Made by a program: the position numbers and the translations under genes. The notes under the pieces were generated by a model. That model was not told where the DNA came from and searched no databases. It saw only the letters and a program-made list of their open reading frames with translations. From Streptomyces sp. HUAS MG91 (GTDB lineage Bacteria; Actinomycetota; Actinomycetes; Streptomycetales; Streptomycetaceae): 64,000 bases of DNA. Each line of letters begins with the position of its first letter. The first letter of the stretch is position 1. This document shows, one piece after another, positions 38,403 through 46,096 of the stretch. The stretch covers positions 7,626,001 to 7,690,000 of the forward strand of contig NZ_CP159534.1 of assembly GCF_040529335.1 (NCBI RefSeq), in the 5' to 3' direction.

Positions 38403-38427
38403 CCGGCTCGCCGTCCGGGCGAGCCGG
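38403..38427. terminator. Hairpin between ccdA-like gene and DUF4142 gene
   Basis: CCGGCTCGCC and GGCGAGCCGG form a perfect 10-bp stem with a 5-base loop, 41 bases after the CcdA stop and 23 bases before the next start. It lacks a T-run; it may terminate the redox operon or act in the DUF4142 leader. Confidence 0.5.
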
Positions 38428-38449
38428 GCTCGGGCTCCGGGAGGCCTGC

Positions 38450-39229
38450 TTGCGTCGCGTCAACGGCACCGCCCTCATCCTCGCCGCCCTGGTCGCCACC
38501 GTCGGTGCCCTGGCGTTCCCGATCTGGTCCTACGCCAGCCGGTCGGGGACCGGGCAGGCGAACCTGAACGCCGCCACCGTGGCCACCCAGTGGGGCCCGC
38601 TGTCGGCCGCCGACCGGGACTTCGTCGTGCGCGTCAGACTCGCCGGCCTGTGGGAGATCCCGGCGGGCCAGCAGGCCATGGAGCGCGCGCCGACGAAGGC
38701 GATCAGGGACGCGGGCGACCACCTCGTCGTCGGACACACCGACCTCGACCAGCGGGTGCGCTCCGTGGCCGAGAAGCTCGGCGTCGAGCTCCCCAACCAG
38801 CCGAACGCGCAGCAGCAGGGCTGGCTGAAGGAGCTGACGGCGGCGAGCGGCAAGGACTATGAGCGGAAGTTCGCCAATCTGCTGCGGGACGCGCACGGAA
38901 AGGTCTTCGCGCTGCTGGCCCAGATCCGCCACACCACCCGCAACTCACTGGTGCGGGAACTGGCCACCGACGCCAACCAGACCGTCCTCGACCACATCAC
39001 GATGCTGGAGAACACCGGTGACGTGGACTTCGACGCGATCGCCAACGAGGCGGCGAACAGCGCGACCGCCAGTCCGACCGGCCCGCCGCCGCCGAACGGA
39101 CAGGCTCCGGACACCCCGGATCCCGCCCGGCCCACCGGCTCGCCGGACGCGACCTCACGCCCGTCGGCCGAGACGACACAGGACCAGGGCCGCACGATCA
39201 ACACCGACCGCCCCGCCCCCACCTCCTGA
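38450..39229 (+). CDS. DUF4142 (ferritin-like) secreted or anchored protein
   Basis: 259-aa protein starting at TTG 38450 with GGAGG five bases upstream. The N-terminal helix ALILAALVATVGALAFPIWS is a signal/anchor. Residues about 35-195 are a DUF4142 four-helix domain (LSAADRDFVVRVRLAGLWEI, then DLDQRVRSVAEKLGVELP), a fold related to bacterioferritin but often without a metal site. The last 55 residues are Pro/Thr/Ser-rich and probably disordered outside the membrane. Function of the family is unknown. Confidence 0.82.
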   Translation: MRRVNGTALILAALVATVGALAFPIWSYASRSGTGQANLNAATVATQWGPLSAADRDFVVRVRLAGLWEIPAGQQAMERAPTKAIRDAGDHLVVGHTDLDQRVRSVAEKLGVELPNQPNAQQQGWLKELTAASGKDYERKFANLLRDAHGKVFALLAQIRHTTRNSLVRELATDANQTVLDHITMLENTGDVDFDAIANEAANSATASPTGPPPPNGQAPDTPDPARPTGSPDATSRPSAETTQDQGRTINTDRPAPTS

Positions 39230-39583
39230 CCCGCGCGTTCCGCGGCACGGCGCCGCCGGAGGCAAATCCGGTCGCGCGGAAACGGACCGACATGGCTGAA
39301 TGAACACCTGACGACTCGCGAGAGGACGACAGAATCCAGCCCCATCGAGCGGACCCCCGCTCATTTGGTTAGTCTGTAGCCGGACGGTTACCGCACGTGG
39401 GTCCCACCCGTACCCATGGTTCCGTCCGGGGAGAGGCCGGTCACCACGGCCGATCCCACCAGCGCAACCGGCGCCACCGCGCCCGAACTGGCCCTCTACT
39501 CACACTCGATCGGGCGTCCGGTGTCCTGCGTGATGCTGGCCGGTGACGCCGGATCGGGTTACCCGACACACAAGGAGTGCGCG
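39230..39583. other. Intergenic region upstream of the 57-aa peptide gene
   Basis: 354 bases. A frame from 39416 stays open into the peptide gene but its N-terminal part looks non-coding and lacks a ribosome site. A short AT-rich element TTTGGTTAGTCTGTAG (39363-39378) may be a promoter -10 region for the peptide. Nothing else was recognised. Confidence 0.4.
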
Positions 39584-39757
39584 GTGACACCAGAGAAGAC
39601 CAATCGCGAACAGCGCCCGACGGAACGCACGGAGCGTGCCGCTCGCAGGCCGGAGAAGCTCGGCAGCCTGGACGTCTGGGCCCGCTCGGCGCCCATCCGC
39701 CTGGCCGGCTACGAGGACGACCTCGCCGAGCCGCACATCCTGCCCAGCGTCGACTGA
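39584..39757 (+). CDS. 57-aa conserved-looking small peptide
   Basis: Starts at GTG 39584 with a perfect AAGGAG six bases upstream. The N-terminal 27 residues are very charged (TNREQRPTERTERAARRPEK) and the C-terminal 30 residues are less polar, with the segment LDVWARSAPIRLAGYEDDLA and a PHILPSVD end. There is no Cys, no signal peptide and no membrane helix. A strong terminator follows within 25 bases, so it is its own transcription unit. The leader/core-like layout recalls a modified-peptide precursor, but no dedicated modifying enzyme is adjacent, apart from the formylglycine-generating enzyme downstream. Function unknown. Confidence 0.65.
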   Translation: MTPEKTNREQRPTERTERAARRPEKLGSLDVWARSAPIRLAGYEDDLAEPHILPSVD

Positions 39758-39781
39758 ACTTCGGGGTAGCGCCGCCCTGAG

Positions 39782-39829
39782 CCCGTCGCCCGCACTCCTC
39801 GATGACGAGGGGTGCGGGCGAGCGGGTTT
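39782..39829 (+). terminator. Strong terminator after the 57-aa peptide
   Basis: Arms of 20 and 21 bases (39782-39801, 39806-39826) pair with only one bulge and one T-G wobble around an ATGA tetraloop, followed by TTTCC. This is the most stable hairpin in the window. It isolates the peptide from the FGE gene 97 bases further on. Confidence 0.8.
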
Positions 39830-39925
39830 CCGGAGCGGCATCCGGCGCTGTTCCGGCGGCGAGGCGGCGTGCGAGGATCGACGGCAGGCGAACACGAACA
39901 TCTGTGCCTGTACCGGGAGAGAGCC

Positions 39926-40912
39926 TTGAGCGCGCACGACCCTTCTGCGACCCGCGGTGGCGACGGGACCACGGCCCCCGCGTGCTGCGCCGCACCGCGC
40001 GGCTCGGCGGACCCCGCGCCGGCGCCCCGCACCCTGACCGTCCCGGCGCGCGCCGAGGCCCCGGGCAAGGGCATGGTCACCCTCCCCGGCGGCACCTTCC
40101 GGATGGGCAACGAGGACGAGCGGGCCAACCCCGGCGACGGCGAGGGACCGGTCCGCGAGGTCACCGTCTCCGCGTTCCGCATCGACGAACACGCCGTCAC
40201 CAACGCCCAGTTCGCCACCTTCGTCAAGGAGACCGGACACGTCACTGCCGCCGAGCAGTTCGGCTGGTCGTACGTGTTCGCCGGCTTCCTCACCCCGCGG
40301 CAGGTGCGCGCCACCCCGGCCCCGGCCGCGACGCCGTGGTGGCGCGGCGTCGAGGGCGCGACCTGGCGTGCCCCCGAGGGGCCCGGCACGGGCGTCGGGG
40401 ACCGGGCCCGGCACCCCGTCGTCCACATCAGCTGGGACGACGCCGACGCCTACGCGCGGTGGGCGGGCAAGCGGCTGGCCACCGAGGCCGAGTGGGAGTA
40501 CGCGGCCCGCGGCGGCCTCGACCAGGCCCGCTACCCGTGGGGCGACGAGCTGACGCCGCGCGGCCGCTGGCGCTGCAACATCTGGCAGGGCGACTTCCCC
40601 CGGGTCAACACCGGCGACGACGGCCACCTCGGCACCGCCCCCGTCGACGCCTACCGCCCCAACGCCCACGGCCTGCACAACATGGTGGGCAACGTCTGGG
40701 AGTGGGTCGCCGACCGCTTCACGGCCACGCACACGTCCGCCCCGGCGACCGACCCGCGAGGCCCCGAGGAGGGCGAGAACCGGGTGATGCGCGGCGGCTC
40801 GTACCTGTGCCACGACTCGTACTGCAACCGCTACCGGGTCGCCGCCCGCACCAGCAACACCCCGGACTCCAGCAGCGGGAACTGCGGATTCCGGTGTGCC
40901 GCCGATGTCTGA
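39926..40912 (+). CDS. Formylglycine-generating enzyme (SUMF1 family)
   Basis: 328-aa enzyme that oxidises a Cys in the CxPxR motif of sulfatases to formylglycine, using copper and O2. Landmarks: MVTLPGGTFRMGNEDERANP (about residues 49-68), WDDADAYARWAGKRLATEAE, VGNVWEWVADRF, and the active-site pair C295/C300 in SYLCHDSYCNRY, spaced as C272/C277 of the S. coelicolor enzyme. Ends SSSGNCGFRCA. TTG 39926 after GGAGAG is the best start; the longer frame would begin inside the terminator. No sulfatase is encoded in this window, so its client is elsewhere. Confidence 0.93.
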   Translation: MSAHDPSATRGGDGTTAPACCAAPRGSADPAPAPRTLTVPARAEAPGKGMVTLPGGTFRMGNEDERANPGDGEGPVREVTVSAFRIDEHAVTNAQFATFVKETGHVTAAEQFGWSYVFAGFLTPRQVRATPAPAATPWWRGVEGATWRAPEGPGTGVGDRARHPVVHISWDDADAYARWAGKRLATEAEWEYAARGGLDQARYPWGDELTPRGRWRCNIWQGDFPRVNTGDDGHLGTAPVDAYRPNAHGLHNMVGNVWEWVADRFTATHTSAPATDPRGPEEGENRVMRGGSYLCHDSYCNRYRVAARTSNTPDSSSGNCGFRCAADV

Positions 40913-40925
40913 GTGACGCTCCGCC

Positions 40926-42572
40926 TCAGCCGAACACCCGCTGACCCCCCACGAAGGTCTGCTCCACCTTCGTCGCGCCGATCTCCTCGGGCGGCCCCGC
41001 GAACGGATCGCGGTCGAGCACCACCAGATCCGCCAGGAACCCCTCGGCGATCGTGCCCGTCTCGTGGTCGAGGTGGTTCACGTACGCGCTGCCCGCCGTG
41101 TACGCGGTCAGCGCGTCCAGCAGACCGATCCGCTCCCCGGGCAGGAAGACCGGCGTACCTGCGGGCGCCTCCGGTGCCACCCGGTTCACCGCCACATGGA
41201 TGCCCTGGAGCGGATCGGGACTGCTCACCGGCCAGTCGCTGCCCGCCGCGAGCGTCGCCCCCGACCGCAGCAGCGCCCCGAACGGGTACTGCCACGCCGC
41301 CCGTTCCCTCCCCAGGAACGGGATGGTCAGCTCGTCCATCTGCGGCTCGTGCGCCGCCCACAACGGCTGCAGGTTCGCCGTCGCGCCCAGCGCCCGGAAG
41401 CGGCCGATGTCGTCCGGATGCACCACCTGGAGATGGGCGAGGTGCGGCCGCGTGTCCGTCCGGCCGTTGGCCCCGCGGGCCGCCTCCACCGCGTCCAGCG
41501 CCTCGCGCACGGCCCGGTCGCCGAGCGCGTGGAAGTGCACCTGGAAGCCGTGGGCGTCCAGCTCGGTGACGTACTTCTTGAGGTCCTCCGGCGGGACGAA
41601 ACTGATCCCGCTGTTGTCGGACACACAGCCGCAGCCGTCCAGGTAGGGGGTGAGCAGCGCCGCCGTGCCGTTCTCGGCGACCCCGTCCTGCATGATCTTC
41701 ACCGTCGTCGACCGGAGCCGGCCCCGGGTGCCCGCCGCGCGCCGGGCCAGCAGCTCCTCGATCTGCTCGGTGCCGCGCGCCCGGTCCCACCACAGCGCCC
41801 CGACCACGCGCGCGGTCAGGCTGCCGTCGTCGGCGCACGCCAGATACGCGTCGGTCGGGTCGGTGAGGTTGGCGTGCTCGCCGAGCAGGGCGTCCTGCCA
41901 GGCGGTGACGCCGAGGGAGTGCAGGAGCGCCTGGGCGCGCAGCAGCCCCGCGACACGCTCCTCCCGGGTGACCGCGGGCACCAGCCGGCCGACGAGGTTC
42001 GCGGCGCCCTCCTGGAGCATGCCCGTGGGGGAGCCGTCCGGGTCGCGCTCGATCCGGCCGTCGGACGGGTCGGGCGTACGGGCGTCGAGTCCGGCCCGCT
42101 CCAGGGCCAGGGAGTTGACCCAGGCGCCGTGATGGTCCCGGTTCACCAGGTAGACCGGCCGGTCGGGGACGAGGACGTCCAGCTCTGCGGCGGTCGGCAG
42201 ACCACCGGGGAAGGCCTCCATGGCCCAGCCGCCCCCGGTGATCCACTCGGCGTCGGCGTGCGTCCGGGCGTACGCGGTGATCGTCTCCCGGTACTCGGCG
42301 AGCGTCGTCGCCCCGCTCAGATCGCACTGGCCCATCTCCAGGCCGCCGCCGACCGGGTGCGCGTGCGCGTCCTGGAAGCCCGGGACCAGCAGCCTGCCCG
42401 CCAGGTCGACGACCTCGGTGCGCGGGCCGATCAGCTCGCGCACCTCGTCGTGACCGACGGCCACGACGCGCTCGCCGCGCACGGCCACGCTGGTCGCCCG
42501 GGACCGGGCGGGCGAACCGGTGTGGACCGGGCCGCCGGTGAGGACGAGATCGGCGGAGGTGGTGTCGGACAT
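40926..42572 (-). CDS. Metal-dependent amidohydrolase (YtcJ-like)
   Basis: 548-aa protein of the amidohydrolase superfamily, YtcJ/DUF6282-like group. The metal-binding HAHP is in LLVPGFQDAHAHPVGGG (about residues 62-78), further ligands in FQVHFHALGDRA and the last Asp in LAAGSDWPVSSPDP. Substrates are probably N-acyl or cyclic amides; formamide hydrolases are known in the group. AAGGAG lies 11 bases before ATG 42572. It follows the permease with a 56-base gap on the same strand, so importer and hydrolase form an operon that the divergent TetR protein probably represses. Confidence 0.87.
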   Translation of the reverse strand: MSDTTSADLVLTGGPVHTGSPARSRATSVAVRGERVVAVGHDEVRELIGPRTEVVDLAGRLLVPGFQDAHAHPVGGGLEMGQCDLSGATTLAEYRETITAYARTHADAEWITGGGWAMEAFPGGLPTAAELDVLVPDRPVYLVNRDHHGAWVNSLALERAGLDARTPDPSDGRIERDPDGSPTGMLQEGAANLVGRLVPAVTREERVAGLLRAQALLHSLGVTAWQDALLGEHANLTDPTDAYLACADDGSLTARVVGALWWDRARGTEQIEELLARRAAGTRGRLRSTTVKIMQDGVAENGTAALLTPYLDGCGCVSDNSGISFVPPEDLKKYVTELDAHGFQVHFHALGDRAVREALDAVEAARGANGRTDTRPHLAHLQVVHPDDIGRFRALGATANLQPLWAAHEPQMDELTIPFLGRERAAWQYPFGALLRSGATLAAGSDWPVSSPDPLQGIHVAVNRVAPEAPAGTPVFLPGERIGLLDALTAYTAGSAYVNHLDHETGTIAEGFLADLVVLDRDPFAGPPEEIGATKVEQTFVGGQRVFG

Positions 42573-42628
42573 GTGCGGGAACTCCTTGCTTCGGTACGGG
42601 TGGGACAGGACCTGCGGACCGGGCGGGT

Positions 42629-44110
42629 CTACGGGACCTCGGTGGCGGCCAGCGGGACGGCGTCGGCGTCGGTGCCCCGCCCGGTGGCGAAGTAGGGCGA
42701 GCGGCGGCGGTACTTGGCGACGGCCGCCATCACGAGCCCCGACAGCAGGATCGCCGCGGGCACCGACAGCATGAACCAGCCGTTGTCGGGGCTGAGTTCG
42801 AAGTGGTCGCTCATCGTCGCGTAGTCGCGTCCGAGGTAGACACCGATGCCCAGCAGGGCGACGCCGCTCAGGCCCGGTGCCACGACAGCGCGCAGTGCCT
42901 CACGCGGCGCGGTGCGCAGCATCGCCCGGAAGCGCACCGCACACGCGAGCGCCGTGAGGCCGTAGTAGAGGGCGACCACGAGACCGATGGAGTTCACGGC
43001 CGCCAGGATCATCTCGTTCAGCTTCGGGATGGCCAGCGCCAGCAGGGCCACGGCCGCCGAGATCGACGTGACGAGGACGGTGCCGATCGCGGGGGAGCCG
43101 TAGCGCGGGCTGACCTTCGTCCACACCTGGCCCATCGTGCGGTCCCGGCCCATCGCCAGCAGGCCGCGGGCCGTCGGGATGACACTGGACTGGAGCGAGG
43201 CCACCGCCGAGAACAGCAGCGCGAGCAGCGGCAGGCTCGCCCACGGCTCGTCCGCCAGCTTCGCCCCCAGGTACGTGAGCGCCTGCGGGCCCTGCTCCAT
43301 CAGCTCGGACAGCGACATCTCGCGCTGGAAGGCCACGGACCCGTACAGGAACAGCGCGAGCATCGTGAACAGGGCGATGAATCCGCCGCGCCCCGCGTCC
43401 CGTACGTCGTTGGTCTCCTCGGTGACGCTGAACGCCGCGTCCCAGCCCCAGAAGAAGAACACCGCGAGGACCAGGCCCTGGGCGAAGCCGGTGCCGTCGT
43501 GCACGGCGAACGGGTTCAGCCAGGACCACTCGAAGCCGTGCGAGCCGGTGACCAGCGCCCAGCCGCAGAAGCCGAGCAGCACCGCGTACTCGAAGACCAG
43601 CAGCCACGCCTGCAACCGCGTCGCCTTGCGCACCCCGGTCACGGCCGTGACCGTGACCGCGGCCAGGACGACCAGCCCGACGACGGTGGACAGCGCCGTC
43701 GAGTTCGGGTCGAGCCGCAGGCCGCCGACCGAGTCCAGATGGGCCTTGTTCGCGAACTGGAGGAACACCGAGCCGGTCACCGCGCTCGTGTACGCCATGA
43801 AGATCAGGGTGCCGACCAGGGTGACCCAGCCGGTGAGGAAGCCCAGCCAGGGGCCGAGCGAGCGGCCGACCCACACATAGCCGCTGCCCATGTTCCGCTC
43901 GACCCGGTTCAGCCGGGCGTACGCCGTCGCGATGCCGAGGATCGGCACGAACGCGACGAGCAGGATCGCCGGCGCCTGCAGACCGACGGTCGCGGCGAGC
44001 GAGCCCATGCCGATGCCGATGCTCGTGGTGGCGGCGGTGCTGGAGGCGGCGATGGCGATGCCGTCGACGACGCCGAGGGAACGACGCAGGCCTGGCGGTT
44101 CACTTCTCAT
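42629..44110 (-). CDS. APC-family amino acid/polyamine permease
   Basis: 493-aa transporter with about 12 helices. The first helix region DGIAIAASSTAATTSIGIGMG and the segment following (NMGSGYVWVGRSLGPWLGFL) fit the APC fold. AGGAG lies seven bases before ATG 44110. The operon partner is a YtcJ-type amidohydrolase, so it may import the amide or amine that the hydrolase processes. The shared promoter with the divergent TetR gene contains an inverted repeat at 44172-44199. Confidence 0.87.
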   Translation of the reverse strand: MRSEPPGLRRSLGVVDGIAIAASSTAATTSIGIGMGSLAATVGLQAPAILLVAFVPILGIATAYARLNRVERNMGSGYVWVGRSLGPWLGFLTGWVTLVGTLIFMAYTSAVTGSVFLQFANKAHLDSVGGLRLDPNSTALSTVVGLVVLAAVTVTAVTGVRKATRLQAWLLVFEYAVLLGFCGWALVTGSHGFEWSWLNPFAVHDGTGFAQGLVLAVFFFWGWDAAFSVTEETNDVRDAGRGGFIALFTMLALFLYGSVAFQREMSLSELMEQGPQALTYLGAKLADEPWASLPLLALLFSAVASLQSSVIPTARGLLAMGRDRTMGQVWTKVSPRYGSPAIGTVLVTSISAAVALLALAIPKLNEMILAAVNSIGLVVALYYGLTALACAVRFRAMLRTAPREALRAVVAPGLSGVALLGIGVYLGRDYATMSDHFELSPDNGWFMLSVPAAILLSGLVMAAVAKYRRRSPYFATGRGTDADAVPLAATEVP

Positions 44111-44171
44111 GGACAGACTCCTGGGACCGGAGAACGGGAGGTGTGGGAGGAGGCTGCGATCAAACCGGCCT

Positions 44172-44199
44172 TGTCAACATTGCGTCAATGGTGTTGACA
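44172..44199. promoter_or_regulatory. TetR-type operator between permease and regulator
   Basis: TGTCAAC (44172-44178) and GTTGACA (44193-44199) are inverted arms, with inner ATTG/CAAT pairing. Each arm contains a TTGACA on one strand, so the operator overlaps likely -35 boxes of both divergent genes. Confidence 0.6.
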
Positions 44200-44246
44200 T
44201 AAGAACGACGCGGCCCGGCAATGTCCGGGAGGAAGGGGTGCACACG

Positions 44247-44945
44247 GTGGCTGACGGGCGGATTCCCGCGGAGCGGCGGCGCCGCAAGCCGACCCGGTCG
44301 GGGGTGCTGCTGTCCGAGGACGTGATCGTCGACTGCGCGCTCCGGCTCGTCGGGCAGCACGGGCCCGACGCGCTGAGCGTGCGGCGGCTCGGCGCGGCGC
44401 TCGGGTGCGACCCGAGCGCGCTGTACCGGTACTTCCACAACACGGACGATCTGCTGCTCGCCGTCGCCGACCGGATCATCGGTGACGCGATGGCCGGGTT
44501 CGAGCCCGACGGCATGCCGTGGCGGGACGCGCTGCGGGAGATGGCGCTGCGGATCCATCGGGGGTACCGGGAGCAGCCGCGGGTCGCCGCGCTCGCCGCG
44601 TACCGGGTGACGCGGCGGGCCCATGAGTTCCGGGCCGTGGACGCCGGGATCGGGTTGCTGCGGCGGGCCGGGTTCTCGGACGCCGATGCCGTCCGGCACT
44701 ATTCGGCGTTCGTGGACACCGTGCTGGGGCATGCCGCGCTGGACGCCGCGCATCTGGCGTTGCCCGTGGAGCGGCGGGAGGCCGACGACCGGGCGTGGAC
44801 CGGGGTGTACGCCGAGCTTTCGGATGCGGGGCATCCGCATCTTGCCGCTGTGCGGGGGGTGCTGCCGCTGATGGGAGGCAGTTCATTCGAGACCGCGCTG
44901 GAACTGGTGCTGGCCGCGCTTGTTGCGGCGGCGCCAGGGGGGTAG
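44247..44945 (+). CDS. TetR-family regulator
   Basis: 232-aa repressor-like protein. The HTH is at about residues 24-68 with GQHGPDALSVRRLGAALG and the recognition helix CDPSALYRYFHNTDDLL. The C-terminal domain is of the TetR_C type with many helices. GTG 44247 is preferred, 10 bases after GGAGGAAGG; GTG 44238 is too close to it. It is divergent from the permease-amidohydrolase operon and probably controls it through the palindrome at 44172-44199. Confidence 0.88.
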   Translation: MADGRIPAERRRRKPTRSGVLLSEDVIVDCALRLVGQHGPDALSVRRLGAALGCDPSALYRYFHNTDDLLLAVADRIIGDAMAGFEPDGMPWRDALREMALRIHRGYREQPRVAALAAYRVTRRAHEFRAVDAGIGLLRRAGFSDADAVRHYSAFVDTVLGHAALDAAHLALPVERREADDRAWTGVYAELSDAGHPHLAAVRGVLPLMGGSSFETALELVLAALVAAAPGG

Positions 44946-44961
44946 GGGGGAGCGTTGCCGG

Positions 44962-45136
44962 GTGCGGGTTGCGTCGTGGCCGGTCGCGCAGTTCCCCGCG
45001 CCCCTGAGATGCGCACTTCGTGCGCCATCTCATCAACAGAGGCGCGGCGGAGCCGCAGCCTCTGAAGGGGAGGCTGCGCGCAGCGCATGCCTCAGGGGCG
45101 CGGGGAACTGCGCGACCAGCCACGACGCCACCCGCA
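44962..45136. repeat. Long inverted repeat with internal hairpins
   Basis: Left arm about 44968-45007 and right arm about 45091-45131 are inverted copies over about 40 bases with few mismatches (core TCGCGCAGTTCCCCGCGCCC). Between them are smaller hairpins: GATGGCGCAC-type at 45008-45029, GCGGC-GGA-GCCGC near 45044, and GAGGC...GCCTC at 45070-45092. The arm sequence resembles intergenic repeats scattered in Streptomyces genomes. It fills the gap between convergent TetR and FadR-type genes and probably terminates both transcripts. Confidence 0.75.
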
Positions 45137-45152
45137 GGCGGGGAACCACCCC

Positions 45153-45851
45153 TCAGCCCAGCTGACCCCGCAACCAGGCCTCCACCTCGCCGACATGCGC
45201 CGCGGCAGCGGCCCGCGCGGCCTCGGGGTCGTGTGCCACGAGCGCCCGGTGAATACGGGAGTGCTCCCGCCGGGTCCGCTCGAACGCGCCCTCCTCCTGA
45301 TACCCCCGCCACACCCGCGCCCGGAACGTCCGCGACGAAAGCCCCTCCAGGATCGCGGCCATCGTCTCGTTCCCGGCCGCCGCCACGATCGCCCGGTGGA
45401 AGGCCAGATCGTGCGAGAGGATCTCCTCGGGATCGTCGGTGGCCTCCATCGCCGCCAGGTGCTCCTCCACCTCGGCGAGCTGAGCCCGGGTGATGCGCGC
45501 CGCGGCGAGCGCCGTCGCCGTCGACTCCAGGATGCGGCGCACCTCCAGGAGTTCCACGAGCTGCGGCCCGCGCGACAGGTCGGCGACGACCCCGAAGGTC
45601 TCCAGCAGGTCGCCGGCCTCCAGCTGGGTGACGTAGATGCCGGAGCCGTGCCGCGCCTCCAGGACGCCGAGCACCGTCAGCGCCCGGATCGCCTCCCGCA
45701 TCGACGAGCGGGAGATGCCGAGCTGCGCCGCCAGATCGCGCTCCGTGGGCAGCCGTTGGCCCGGCTCCAGACGGCCGCCGCCGATCATCGCCTTGATCTG
45801 TTCGATCGCCCGCTCCGTGACGGTGCCCCGCTGGGGTGCGGTCTGCTCCAC
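45153..45851 (-). CDS. FadR-type (GntR/FCD) regulator of the fucose locus
   Basis: 232-aa regulator. The winged HTH (about residues 9-72) includes LPTERDLAAQLGISRSSMRE and AIRALTVLGVLEARHGSGIY. The C-terminal FCD helical ligand domain spans about 90-220, with LSHDLAFHRAIVAAAGN giving metal-ligand histidines. GTG 45851 is placed by GGGAGG eight bases upstream. It is divergent from the fucose importer-catabolism operon, and GTGGTCCGACCAC repeats of the FadR operator type lie between them, so it is probably the local repressor responding to L-fucose or an acid intermediate. Confidence 0.9.
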   Translation of the reverse strand: MEQTAPQRGTVTERAIEQIKAMIGGGRLEPGQRLPTERDLAAQLGISRSSMREAIRALTVLGVLEARHGSGIYVTQLEAGDLLETFGVVADLSRGPQLVELLEVRRILESTATALAAARITRAQLAEVEEHLAAMEATDDPEEILSHDLAFHRAIVAAAGNETMAAILEGLSSRTFRARVWRGYQEEGAFERTRREHSRIHRALVAHDPEAARAAAAAHVGEVEAWLRGQLG

Positions 45852-45908
45852 GATGACGTCCTCCCACACAGGATCCGCTGCCGGATGCCGCGCAGTCTAA
45901 CCAGCCGA

Positions 45909-46014
45909 GTGGTCCGACCACTACCGAGGTGGTCCGACCTTTCTGGGGTCTCGGGGACATAAATACCGAGAAACTTGCCGCCGAAGGGTGTCGGCGGAGC
46001 GAAGTGGTCTGATA
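45909..46014. promoter_or_regulatory. FadR-type operator cluster of the fucose operon
   Basis: GTGGTCCGACCAC (45909-45921) is a perfect 13-bp palindrome. GTGGTCCGACC recurs exactly 20 bases later (45929-45939), placing the two on the same DNA face, and GTGGTCTGA recurs at 46004-46012. The FCD/FadR family commonly recognises TGGTNNNACCA. The first pair lies 58-88 bases upstream of the regulator and the third 85 bases upstream of the importer gene. Confidence 0.75.
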
Positions 46015-46096
46015 AATCTCTGGGCGCGGCCGGTGCCTGGACGGGCAGGAACCGGCCCGTCCCCCCCCATGACCTCCGGAGCCGAGGAGCGGTCCG

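Noticed and set aside
39584..39757. Lasso-peptide precursor in the 57-aa peptide (core starting GYEDDLAE)
   Set aside because: A Gly1-Glu8 ring is formally possible, but the leader lacks Thr at -2, and no B or C enzymes are nearby.
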